This document shows positions 1-7,739 of a stretch of 64,000 bases of DNA, one piece after another. Position numbers and translations under genes: made by a program. The notes below the pieces were generated by a model. The model was not told the DNA's origin. It searched no databases and was given only the letters and a program-made list of their open reading frames with translations. Each line of letters opens with the position of its first letter. Position 1 is the first letter of the stretch. Source of the stretch: Mucilaginibacter sp. OK098 (lineage in GTDB: Bacteria; Bacteroidota; Bacteroidia; Sphingobacteriales; Sphingobacteriaceae); contig NZ_FRCM01000009.1 of NCBI RefSeq assembly GCF_900142915.1, forward strand, positions 124,001-188,000. Direction: 5' to 3'.

Positions 1-2178
1 AGTAGGGGCGGTAGCAATGGTGACGTTATTGCTCGACTTGCCTAAGTTATATGCAGGAGGGGATGAAACATAAGCAGGGCCACCATAGTTAGTCTGGTAG
101 TCAGTTCCGTAACCGGCAGCGTTACCTGCCTGGCCGATATATGCAGAAGTACCGCCTTCTTTTACGTTAGCATAACTTGCCCTTACTTTTAAGAAAGATA
201 CAGCTTCAGGAAGTTTAACGTAATCAGATATCGGTGTGCTTGCGCTTACAGATGGATAAAAATATGACTGGTTTTGCAACGCCGACGATTTTTCGTTACG
301 GGCTGTAGCAGTAATAGTAAAATATTTTTTGAACGTAATGTCGGCAGAGGCATACTCGCTCAGCGTAATCATATTCGAGTCAAAATTATAGACCTTTAAC
401 GGGTTTATTGAGTTTTGGAAAGTATAAACGTCATGGATCAATAACTGGTCGGTTGAAGTGTACAATGAAGTGTATTTCAAGTTGCGCAAGGTAGAACCTG
501 CTAATGCATAGATGCTAAATCCACTTTTTGCAATGTTATTAAAGTTATATTTTAACAACAGGTCTGTGTTATTATCAAACAGGTCTCTGCGGTCTTCCCG
601 GTAGTTCCCATGGTTATGCTCATCTCCGTAAGGGTGCGCAGAAAATGGTTCTTTTTCAGTCCTTAAAACATTGTAAGTACTAACGTTTGAACGGATGGTT
701 ATATCAAAATCTTTGTTTGGGCTATAAGTAAAAGCTGCCCAGCCATACACATCGTTTTTATAATGACCTCTCAGCCACTCGTAGCTTTGGAAAAACGGGT
801 TATGGTAACGCTTGTATTCCACGAAGTAGGATTGAATGCCTTCTTTTCCGGGCTGCCAGTAGTTCCGCACATCGTTTAGCCCCCAATCGGCGCCGGTCCA
901 GATATCAATGTTATAGATAATACTGTTCGGGCCGTAAACAACATCGGGAATATTGTCGGTAAACTGACGGTTATAATTCAGGTTACCTTCAACTTTAAAC
1001 TTTTTGCTGAAGTTATAGCTGGCAAGAATGTTAAAGTTAACAGTATTTAATTTTGTATTTGGTGTGATACCTGTTTGATGGCCATCAGTAATCGACATCC
1101 GAACATTCGACTTATCGGTTGTCGCAGAAAAAGCGACGTTATTGCTGGTTAAAACACCTGTTTGCAAAAAGTTTTGCAAGTTGTTTGCGCCTCTTGTTAT
1201 CCACGGGATTGGCTTATAATGGCCAGTAAATTTCGACCCGTCTTTGAAGGTGGTAGTATAAGTTTGGGTTGGGTCATAAGGGCTGTTATATTGAGGAAGT
1301 AACAATCCGGAGTTTAACCGCGGGCCCCAAACGTCATAATCACCATCGTTAACACCACCACCGGCGCCATCGCCAAATGCATACTTGTCATAGTCACCAC
1401 CACCGTAATTGGTTTGAACCTTTGGGATGGTAAGAAAACCTGCAGTTAATTGCGTGCTCGAATTAAATTCAATTGTAAAGCCCTTGCTGTCTTTTTTGGC
1501 TCTTTTTGTGGTAATTAAAATAGCACCGTTAATGCCACGGCTACCATAAATTGCAGCAGCAGTAGGGCCTTTTAGTATGGTATAGGTTTCTATATCGTCC
1601 GGGCTTATATTTTGCGTATCGGTATTGATTGGAATACCATCAACAACATAAAAGTTTAAAGGTGATCCCCGGAGTAATACAGTTGGGGCAGCTAAGAGCT
1701 CCTGGTTGATACCTACGTTTAAACCGGAAATTTTACCTGTTAAACCATTAATGGCGTTAGGCTCACGCGCTTTGGTAACTTCTGCTCCATTAAGTTCCTG
1801 AACTGAGTAACCTAATCTTTTGGTTTCTCTTTTAATACCTAAAGCTGTTACTACAACTTCATTTAATATTCTGGAATCATCAGCCATCGTCACGTTGTAA
1901 TTGGTCTGGTCGCCTATGGTTATTTCCTGTGTTACAAAGCCCAGGAATTTAAACACAAGCACCTGGCCTTTTTCAGCGGTGAACAGGAAACTGCCGTTAA
2001 TGTCTGTTACTGTACCTTTTGTGGTGCCTTTAAGCGCAACGCTCACACCCGGCAAAGGCTGTTTTTTGTCATCGGTTACAGTACCACCGATTTTTGATTG
2101 CCCGAATAAAAGTACCGGGGCAAGACAGAATAACAAGACCGTTATTATGGTCTTAAATTGCATGTAAATCTGTTTCAT
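1..2178 (-). CDS. SusC/RagA-family TonB-dependent outer-membrane receptor, 3' end cut by window
   Basis: Outer-membrane active transporter, of the kind that works with a SusD lipoprotein; the SusD gene would lie beyond position 1. The frame is open from the ATG at 2178 to the window edge (726 codons). The start gives a signal peptide ending near FGQ, then a carboxypeptidase-regulatory-like domain (about residues 28-115, KIGGTVTDDKKQPLPGVSV), the usual LNEVVVTALGIKR link, a plug domain with SGLNVGI and YVVDGIPINTD, and GSRGINGAILITTK leading into the barrel. A second ATG at 2163 is in frame, but the first gives a better signal peptide. Family identity is clear; the substrate is not visible from the sequence. 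The gene points away from a phosphonate operon and shares a 42-bp upstream box with it, so I infer an organophosphonate-related substrate. Typical members are about 1000 residues, so roughly a quarter is missing. Confidence 0.93.
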   Translation of the reverse strand, partial: MKQIYMQFKTIITVLLFCLAPVLLFGQSKIGGTVTDDKKQPLPGVSVALKGTTKGTVTDINGSFLFTAEKGQVLVFKFLGFVTQEITIGDQTNYNVTMADDSRILNEVVVTALGIKRETKRLGYSVQELNGAEVTKAREPNAINGLTGKISGLNVGINQELLAAPTVLLRGSPLNFYVVDGIPINTDTQNISPDDIETYTILKGPTAAAIYGSRGINGAILITTKRAKKDSKGFTIEFNSSTQLTAGFLTIPKVQTNYGGGDYDKYAFGDGAGGGVNDGDYDVWGPRLNSGLLLPQYNSPYDPTQTYTTTFKDGSKFTGHYKPIPWITRGANNLQNFLQTGVLTSNNVAFSATTDKSNVRMSITDGHQTGITPNTKLNTVNFNILASYNFSKKFKVEGNLNYNRQFTDNIPDVVYGPNSIIYNIDIWTGADWGLNDVRNYWQPGKEGIQSYFVEYKRYHNPFFQSYEWLRGHYKNDVYGWAAFTYSPNKDFDITIRSNVSTYNVLRTEKEPFSAHPYGDEHNHGNYREDRRDLFDNNTDLLLKYNFNNIAKSGFSIYALAGSTLRNLKYTSLYTSTDQLLIHDVYTFQNSINPLKVYNFDSNMITLSEYASADITFKKYFTITATARNEKSSALQNQSYFYPSVSASTPISDYVKLPEAVSFLKVRASYANVKEGGTSAYIGQAGNAAGYGTDYQTNYGGPAYVSSPPAYNLGKSSNNVTIATAPT

Positions 2179-2218
2179 CTGTTAAGTTTTAATAGTGATG
2201 GGAATGAAGTTTTCATGC

Positions 2219-2260
2219 AGCAATACTAAACTTTGTTTATTATTAGTAAACTAAATTAGT
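2219..2260 (-). promoter_or_regulatory. Putative operator/promoter box upstream of susC, shared with the phosphonatase operon
   Basis: Read on the minus strand, this stretch matches 36 of 42 positions, without gaps, to the box at 4307-4348. Both begin with ACTAATTTAGTTTA and end with GTTTAGTATTGCT. The first part contains the palindrome ACTAA-T-TTAGT, and the motif TTTAGT recurs 25 bp later. The box ends 40 bp before the susC start codon. The conservation is seen directly. A role as the binding site of the XRE-cupin regulator encoded between the two boxes is inference. Confidence 0.6.
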
Positions 2261-2464
2261 ATTAAGCAATGCTTAACAATAGATGTAGAAAATGTTAAAT
2301 GGGTGGAATTGTGTAACAAGGACGTTACTTATAGCTTACAAATATTTAATATTGACAAATATTAAATATTTGGTTTAGAGATTAGTTCTTTGGGGTCCGA
2401 AAGTCGGGAAAGTCCGTAAGTCCGAAAGAAAGAGTTCGTATGGTACCAGACTCAACAGAGGCTT

Positions 2465-2697
2465 TCCGTTCTCGCAGGGGCTCTTTAAAAAAGGACCCCT
2501 GCGCCGCGTGCTAAGTATGCAACTATGCCTGGTCATTTTCCAGGCCGCAATATGGATTTGTTTTACAGGAGCATTGTAGAAAAGATTTATAAAGTTTAAC
2601 TCGGTTTATTTATTTTCCGTTCCCGCAGGGTCTCTTTGAAAAAGGACCCTGCGCCGCCTGCTAAGTATGTAACTATGCCTGCTCATTTTCCAGGCCG
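2465..2697. repeat. Two direct copies of a hairpin-bearing dispersed repeat
   Basis: Copies lie at about 2465-2552 and 2615-2697. Each has a GC-rich hairpin (GCAGGGGCTC / GGACCCCTGC in the first, GCAGGGTC / GACCCTGC in the second), followed by a conserved tail reading GCTAAGTATG, then AACTATGCCTG, then TCATTTTCCAGGCCG. A diverged copy in the opposite orientation occurs near 18216-18275. No coding frame runs through it, so it looks like a non-coding dispersed element. The rest of the 2179-2758 gap holds the susC box, a 'gtccgaaag' phrase repeat at 2398-2435 and a 'ggtctctaa' phrase repeat at 2730-2757. Confidence 0.7.
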
Positions 2698-2758
2698 GCC
2701 CTCATTGAGAACCCTTCCGGAAACTGATCTCTAACCTCTAACCACTGGTCTCTAATAA

Positions 2759-3334
2759 CTAACCATCCAGGTGCGCTAAGGCAAGCTCCTTCAAATGAAC
2801 TACGTTGTCAACCGGAACATTCATTTCCTTTGCCATATCGTCCCAATAGCGGAGCCTGATTATTAAATCGGCATCGGGATTCAGCTCAAATTCATCCGCT
2901 TCTTCTTTGCTCATTCTGCCACCCTGGAATTCCAGCGTTGTCTTGCTCGCTTCCGAGAGTTTATTATAATATTCAGGATACTTATAAGTAAGATATCTTT
3001 TAGCCAGTACATGGCCCTGTACCAAATTGGCCACCCGTTCAGAAAAACCGCGCTCCAACAAATAATCGGCACCCAGTTTTTCATGATCCACATTACCCAT
3101 ACCATCCATACTTTCAGCTTCACCTTCTTCGGCACATAAATGGCCAATGTCATGAAAAAATGCAGCAAGGATCACTTCATCATCATAACCTTCCTCTTGA
3201 GCAAGCGCCGCTGCCTGCGACATGTGTTCCAGCTGAGAAACCGGTTCGCCTATGTAATCCTCATCCCCAAATTTTTCATACAATGAAAAAACTTCGTTCA
3301 CTATGGCCTTGTGATTATTTGCTGCGGATCTCAT
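2759..3334 (-). CDS. PhnZ-like HD-domain oxygenase (phosphonate-degradation-associated HDIG protein)
   Basis: Probably a mixed-valent di-iron oxygenase that cleaves the C-P bond of a 1-hydroxyphosphonate, as PhnZ does with (R)-1-hydroxy-2-aminoethylphosphonate to give glycine and phosphate. The 191 residues show every ligand position expected for PhnZ-type HD enzymes: His37, His61-Asp62, His65, His84, His108 and Asp165 or Asp166. They also carry the YIGEPVSQLEH segment (Tyr27, Glu30, Gln34) that gates the iron site and binds substrate in PhnZ. The gene sits beside a regulator, a phosphonatase-like hydrolase and an FAD amine oxidase homologue. No PhnY-type 2-oxoglutarate hydroxylase is present in the window, so the hydroxylated substrate would have to be imported or made elsewhere. 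The fold and role in phosphonate use are well supported; the exact substrate is not. TmpB-like activity on trimethylated substrates is an alternative. Confidence 0.85.
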   Translation of the reverse strand: MRSAANNHKAIVNEVFSLYEKFGDEDYIGEPVSQLEHMSQAAALAQEEGYDDEVILAAFFHDIGHLCAEEGEAESMDGMGNVDHEKLGADYLLERGFSERVANLVQGHVLAKRYLTYKYPEYYNKLSEASKTTLEFQGGRMSKEEADEFELNPDADLIIRLRYWDDMAKEMNVPVDNVVHLKELALAHLDG

Positions 3335-3395
3335 CTGGGTAATTTTAAGTGCAAATTAAATAAATGAATGTTATGGTTGTGTTAAGCGTTGATTA

Positions 3396-3480
3396 TTGTC
3401 TGAATCAGAATTCACAGAATGTAAATTTGATGGAGTTATTAAATCTTATCCTGGTAATTTAAAAATTCTGATTCAGACAA
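3396..3480. repeat. Perfect 17-bp inverted repeat in the divergent HD/XRE intergenic region
   Basis: The arms TTGTCTGAATCAGAATT (3396-3412) and its exact reverse complement (3464-3480) are separated by 51 bp. The element lies between the divergent HD oxygenase and XRE-cupin genes. It may be a regulatory site, but its look (AATTCTGATTCAGACAA) also fits a dispersed intergenic repeat, which I think is more likely. Confidence 0.65.
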
Positions 3481-3596
3481 AAATTATCTTACAATCTTTT
3501 AATCCTAAAAACCCTAGTTTAACTTTTCTTAACAAAAACATTATTTCCCGGCATTTGCTTTATTAGTTACTTTGCGCTGCAAACTTTTTAACATTA

Positions 3597-4178
3597 ATGG
3601 AAGAAGACATCCTGATCCAGATCAGCAATCGTATAAAAGACCGGAGGCGCGAAAAAAACATAACGGTGCAGGAACTTGCCATTAGGGCAAATGTAAGCAA
3701 AGGACTAATCTCCCAGATTGAGAACAGCCGCACTATTCCCTCATTAATGGTATTGATAGAGATCATCAAGGCCCTTGAGATTGACCTTAACGAGTTTTTT
3801 AAAGACATCCGCTCAAAAAGTAATGAGCTTCCCATCCTGGTAAAAAGAAAGAATGACTACGAGCATTTTGAAAAAGAGCATGCCACAGGTTTTCATTACC
3901 AGCGCATCTTTACAAAATCTATCAATCCCAGCACCATTGATATTGTTATTCTTGAGCTTGAGCCTGATGCTAGCCGGCCCCTGGTTGAAACCGATGCTTT
4001 TGAATATAAATATATATTAGCAGGCGAGATAGAATACCAAATTAACGAGAAAAAGATAACCCTGAAACAAGGCGATTCTATGCTGTTTGACGGACGCATC
4101 CCCCACACCCCCAAAAACCTTGGCACAACACCCGCCAGCATGCTGGTGATTTATTTTTTTGAAGAGAAGGGGAAGTGA
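3597..4178 (+). CDS. XRE-family transcriptional regulator with C-terminal cupin domain
   Basis: DNA-binding regulator, 193 residues. The N-terminal helix-turn-helix (about residues 8-63) shows the typical VQELAIRANVSKGLISQIE helix pair. The C-terminal half (about 105-185) is a cupin_2 barrel with the pattern YILAGEIEYQINEKKITLKQGDSMLFDGRIPHTPKN, which usually senses a small ligand. The gene is divergent from the HD oxygenase and lies 189 bp ahead of the phosphonatase operon on the same strand, so it is the obvious candidate for controlling the locus. The ATG at 3597 is the only start that keeps the complete HTH. A TTACTTTG element at 3567-3574 resembles the Bacteroidetes -7 box. Confidence 0.9.
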   Translation: MEEDILIQISNRIKDRRREKNITVQELAIRANVSKGLISQIENSRTIPSLMVLIEIIKALEIDLNEFFKDIRSKSNELPILVKRKNDYEHFEKEHATGFHYQRIFTKSINPSTIDIVILELEPDASRPLVETDAFEYKYILAGEIEYQINEKKITLKQGDSMLFDGRIPHTPKNLGTTPASMLVIYFFEEKGK

Positions 4179-4306
4179 GTGATCAGAGTCTAGAGACCAG
4201 AGATTGGAGAAAAAGCTTGCCATTGCAAATATAAGGAGCTTCTTTCGGACTCTCCCCAAAACTAATCCCTAACCCCTGGTCTCTAATCTCTTAATCAAAC
4301 CTTAAC

Positions 4307-4348
4307 ACTAATTTAGTTTAGTTTTAATGAACTATGTTTAGTATTGCT
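4307..4348 (+). promoter_or_regulatory. Putative operator/promoter box upstream of the phosphonatase operon
   Basis: Matches the susC upstream box (2219-2260, minus strand) at 36 of 42 positions without gaps. It contains ACTAA-T-TTAGT at 4307-4317 and TATGTTTAG at 4334-4342, close to the Bacteroidetes -7 consensus TAnnTTTG, so promoter and operator may overlap. Its end is 19 bp from the start codon at 4368. A second small palindrome, GCTCAA-N6-TTGAGC (4346-4363), overlaps its end. Function is inferred from conservation and position. Confidence 0.6.
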
Positions 4349-4367
4349 CAACAATTATTGAGCAATT

Positions 4368-5054
4368 ATGTCCATAAAATTAGTAGTATTTGATATAGCC
4401 GGCACAACGGTTAAAGATGATCATGACGTAAGTAAAGCATTCCAGGCTGCTTTACTAAAATCCGGGTATGAAGTTCCCATCGACCTTATCAACCCTTTAA
4501 TGGGTTATGAAAAAAACCTTGCCATCAAGCAGATCCTTCGCCTGCATGAGCATAACGATGCCAAAATAACTACCGAGCTGGTAACCGGAATCCATAAGGA
4601 ATTTGTACAGCAAATGATAGCTCATTATAAAACAGCCCCCGGCATTGAGCCTTTACCAAACGTTGAGGAAACTTTTGCCGCATTACGTGCAAAGGGTGTG
4701 CAGGTGGGTATAAATACAGGTTTTTCGCGCGATATTGCCGACACCATTGTTAACCGTTTGCAATGGGTTGAAAAAGAACTGATTGACCATGTAGTTGGCT
4801 CAGACGAGGTAGAACTTGGTCGCCCCCACCCTTACATGATCCAAAAGATGATGATTGATGGTAAAATTGACAGGGCAAGGGAAGTTGCTAAGGTTGGCGA
4901 TACCGAAGTTGATGTACGCGAAGGCCAGAATGCAGGCTGTAAGTATATTATTGGCGTTACTACCGGCACCTTTTCCCGCCAGGAACTCGAGGCATACAAT
5001 CCTACGCACATTATTGATGATATAGCCGAGGTATTAACTATCATAAGCAAATAG
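4368..5054 (+). CDS. PhnX-like phosphonatase (HAD superfamily)
   Basis: Expected to hydrolyse the C-P bond of phosphonoacetaldehyde or a close analogue through a Schiff base. The 228-residue HAD protein carries the phosphonatase signature DIAGTT (Asp9 nucleophile, with Ala11 in place of the second Asp of ordinary HADs). Lys49 in MGYEK aligns with the Schiff-base lysine of Bacillus cereus PhnX (MGLLK). GRPHPYM takes the place of GRPYPWM, and VGDTEVDVREG is the acidic motif 3. It therefore keeps the complete bicatalytic set. It is shorter than classic PhnX (about 265 residues) and fits the 'phosphonatase-like' sister clade that typically travels with an FAD oxidoreductase, as here. First gene of a probable operon with the transporter 2 bp downstream. 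Whether the substrate is phosphonoacetaldehyde itself or a hydroxylated variant cannot be told. Confidence 0.88.
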   Translation: MSIKLVVFDIAGTTVKDDHDVSKAFQAALLKSGYEVPIDLINPLMGYEKNLAIKQILRLHEHNDAKITTELVTGIHKEFVQQMIAHYKTAPGIEPLPNVEETFAALRAKGVQVGINTGFSRDIADTIVNRLQWVEKELIDHVVGSDEVELGRPHPYMIQKMMIDGKIDRAREVAKVGDTEVDVREGQNAGCKYIIGVTTGTFSRQELEAYNPTHIIDDIAEVLTIISK

Positions 5055-5056
5055 CT

Positions 5057-6376
5057 ATGATTGCAATGGATCGCCTGCGTGCTAAGGTTGCCAAATGGCC
5101 ATATTCTCTGATCTCTTTATTAGCAGCAGTTTCGGCTTTTGGTACCTATACTTCTATGTATGCCTTTCGCAAAGGTTTTGCCGCAGGTACTTTTACAGGC
5201 GAACAATATTTTCATATTGATTACAAGGTATGGCTTGTTATAGCACAGGTTATTGGGTATACTTTAAGTAAATTTTACGGTATTAAATTTATTGCCGAGT
5301 TAAAGCCGGGGCAACGCGCAAAAAGCATTTTCGTTTTAATAGGCGCCGCCTGGGGTGCTTTACTTCTCTTCGCCATTATCCCGGCACCTTATAATATTAT
5401 TTGCCTTTTTCTTAACGGATTTCCCCTTGGGATGATCTGGGGACTGGTTTTTAGTTACCTGGAGGGCCGGAGATCAACGGAGTTTATGGCAGCTGTTTTA
5501 TCTATCAGCCTTATTTTTGCCTCCGGTTTTGTAAAAACCATCGCACGTACCATACGCGGCACTTTTCATATAAGCGAATATACCATGCCGTTTATTACAG
5601 GGGCATTGTTTGTGGTTCCGCTGATATTTTTTGTTTTTTGCCTTGAGCTGATGCCCCCGCCATCTGAAGAAGATATCAGCCTGCGTACAAAACGTGCGCC
5701 CATGAATGCAGCAGAACGCCAGCAGTTTTTAAAACGGTTTTTACCAGGCATTATCCTTACGCTGATAATTTATGTACTGCTTACCATAATGCGTGATATC
5801 CGCGATAATTTTGAAGTAGAGATCTGGGCCAGTCTTGGTAATAAAGACAACACTATTTATACTAAAATAGATACCATTATCTCTGTTATTGTATTGGTGG
5901 CCATGAGCCTGCTGATATTGGTTAGAAAGAACCTGAAAGCTTTCAGAGTGATTCATTTGATGATAATAGGCGGCTGTGTACTTATAGCTGCGGGCACCAT
6001 ACTTTATGAGCTAAAAATTATTGGCCCAATGGAATGGATGACGGTAGCCGGGCTGGGCCTTTACATGGGCTATGTTCCTTATAATGCTATTTTCTTTGAA
6101 CGGATGATAGCCACCTTCAATTACCGCAGTAATGTGGGTTTCCTTATTTATGTTTCAGATTCTATGGGATATTTGGGTAGCGTAACTATACTGATGGTTA
6201 AGGAATTAGGCCGACCATCTATCAGCTGGGCCGCCTTTTTTAAAGAGGGCGTTTTAATTGTGGGCATCGTAGGCGGTATATGTGCTATACTATCCCTTAT
6301 TTATTTTTCACAAAGCGCCCGCAAGAGCAATAAAAGCGAAGAATCACAAAGTGAACTAAACATACAAGCTGTATGA
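5057..6376 (+). CDS. DUF5690 MFS-like membrane transporter
   Basis: Polytopic inner-membrane protein of 439 residues with about twelve hydrophobic segments. It belongs to the DUF5690 group within the major facilitator superfamily, common in Bacteroidetes phosphonate clusters. Visible traits include the N-terminal TYTSMYAFRKGFAAGTF segment and a central cytoplasmic loop around residues 195-225 (MPPPSEEDISLRTKRAPMNA). It starts 2 bp after the phosphonatase stop and overlaps the next gene by 4 bp (ATGA), so it is translationally coupled to both. Context suggests uptake of the organophosphonate or aminophosphonate substrate across the inner membrane; export of a product is possible. A second ATG at 5066 is an alternative start. 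Confidence 0.85.
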   Translation: MIAMDRLRAKVAKWPYSLISLLAAVSAFGTYTSMYAFRKGFAAGTFTGEQYFHIDYKVWLVIAQVIGYTLSKFYGIKFIAELKPGQRAKSIFVLIGAAWGALLLFAIIPAPYNIICLFLNGFPLGMIWGLVFSYLEGRRSTEFMAAVLSISLIFASGFVKTIARTIRGTFHISEYTMPFITGALFVVPLIFFVFCLELMPPPSEEDISLRTKRAPMNAAERQQFLKRFLPGIILTLIIYVLLTIMRDIRDNFEVEIWASLGNKDNTIYTKIDTIISVIVLVAMSLLILVRKNLKAFRVIHLMIIGGCVLIAAGTILYELKIIGPMEWMTVAGLGLYMGYVPYNAIFFERMIATFNYRSNVGFLIYVSDSMGYLGSVTILMVKELGRPSISWAAFFKEGVLIVGIVGGICAILSLIYFSQSARKSNKSEESQSELNIQAV

Positions 6377-7536
6377 AGCAAACATCTTCAAACTCCTCCT
6401 TTAGGGGGATGGGGGGCTCTGCCATAATTATAGGGGCAGGTATTGTAGGGCTGGCTACCGCGAGGGCGCTTGCCCTGCGGGGTTATAAGGTAACCATATT
6501 TGAGCGCAATGAACATGCAGTAGGCGCATCTATCCGCAATTTTGGGATGATCTGGCCCATTGGGCAGGCAACAGGGCCGCTGTTTGAACGGGCAATGCTG
6601 TCGCGCAGGATCTGGAAAGAGATCTGTACCGAAGCCAGCATCTGGCATGATGAGGTTGGGTCCCTGCACCTGGCTTATCATGATGATGAATTACAGGTAA
6701 TAGCTGAATATGTTGAAGCTAACCAGCATTTTCGCGATTGCAGCTTATTATCGCCCAAGCAAACCTTACAAAAATCACCGGCAGTAAATCCCAAAGGCCT
6801 TAAAGGCGCCTTATGGAGCGGCGAAGAAATGATAGTGGAATCAAGAGTTGGCATCAGGCAGGTAGCCAAATACCTTACTGAAAAGTATGATGTGGAGTTT
6901 TACTGGAATACCGCAATCAGCAGCATTGATCATCCAAAAGTTACTTCCGGCAACCTTTCCTGGGAAGCCGATGAGATCTTTATTTGCAGCGGGGCCGATT
7001 TTGAAACCCTGTATCCCGATTTGTTTTTAGATACACAGATAACCAAATGCAAGCTGCAAATGATGCGCCTGGTTACCCAGCCTAACGAATGGCGCATTGG
7101 CCCGTCATTATGTGGTGGCCTGTCCATGATCCATTACCCCGGTTTCCAGGCCGCAGCTTCCTTACCCGCTCTGCGTAAACGTTATGAAGAACAATATGCC
7201 GAATACCTTAAATGGGGCATTCACGTTATGGTATCGCAAAACGACAATGGTGAGCTAACCATTGGCGATTCGCACGAATATGGCCTGGTCCACGATCCCT
7301 TCGACAAGGGATTTATTAATGAAATGATAACCTCATACTTACAAACTTTTGCCACCTTTAAGAACTGGAAATTACTACAATCATGGCACGGCATCTACCC
7401 CAAAATGACCAATGGTGCAACCGAGCTGATAGTTGATATTGAACCAGGTGTAACCATAATAAACGGGATGGGTGGCAATGGGATGACCTTATCGTTTGGC
7501 TTATGCGAGGAGATTGTTGGGAAGAGGGGTTCATAG
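6373..7536 (+). CDS. FAD-dependent oxidoreductase of the phosphonatase-associated (TIGR03364-type) family
   Basis: DAO-family flavoprotein, 387 residues, expected to oxidise the amine of an aminophosphonate to the aldehyde that the neighbouring phosphonatase then cleaves. The Rossmann motif IIIGAGIVGLATARAL starts near residue 18, followed by VTIFERN; a C-terminal NGMGGNGMTLSFG closes the FAD site. Related enzymes are known as glycine-oxidase-like amine oxidases, and some have been reported to act on 2-aminoethylphosphonate or its N-methyl forms. That knowledge is applied here by synteny only. The ATG overlaps the transporter stop. The first 12 residues include sequence resembling an intergenic 'ctcctttaggggg' repeat, and the ATG at 6409 is a reasonable alternative start. 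Confidence 0.87.
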   Translation: MKQTSSNSSFRGMGGSAIIIGAGIVGLATARALALRGYKVTIFERNEHAVGASIRNFGMIWPIGQATGPLFERAMLSRRIWKEICTEASIWHDEVGSLHLAYHDDELQVIAEYVEANQHFRDCSLLSPKQTLQKSPAVNPKGLKGALWSGEEMIVESRVGIRQVAKYLTEKYDVEFYWNTAISSIDHPKVTSGNLSWEADEIFICSGADFETLYPDLFLDTQITKCKLQMMRLVTQPNEWRIGPSLCGGLSMIHYPGFQAAASLPALRKRYEEQYAEYLKWGIHVMVSQNDNGELTIGDSHEYGLVHDPFDKGFINEMITSYLQTFATFKNWKLLQSWHGIYPKMTNGATELIVDIEPGVTIINGMGGNGMTLSFGLCEEIVGKRGS

Positions 7537-7739
7537 TTGATGGTTCATAGTTCATAGCCGGAAGAAAAGTTAACTGTAAATGGCGAATAGTCTGCAGTCG
7601 CCATGATCTATTAACTATGCCCATGAACTAACAGAAAATATTACATTTGAAATTACACTAATAAATTGTTTGTAGTTATGACGAGTGGCTTTTTGCAGCT
7701 ACTATGAACCATCAACTATGAACCATGAACTAAAACAAC
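7530..7739. repeat. Intergenic phrase repeats of the 'gaaccatcaactatgaac' family
   Basis: The 203-bp gap before the phospholipase gene is flanked by tracts built from variations of the same short words: tagttgatggttcatagttc at 7535-7554 and actatgaaccatcaactatg at 7700-7719. The same words recur near 12659-12838, 31507-31740 and 58312-58340. Between them, an ACATTTG followed by AATTGTTTG (7643-7674) could be a weak promoter for the downstream gene. Confidence 0.6.

Noticed and set aside
1901..2167. 88-codon plus-strand ORF opposite the start of susC
   Set aside because: It is the reverse complement of the signal peptide and regulatory domain of SusC; no independent features.
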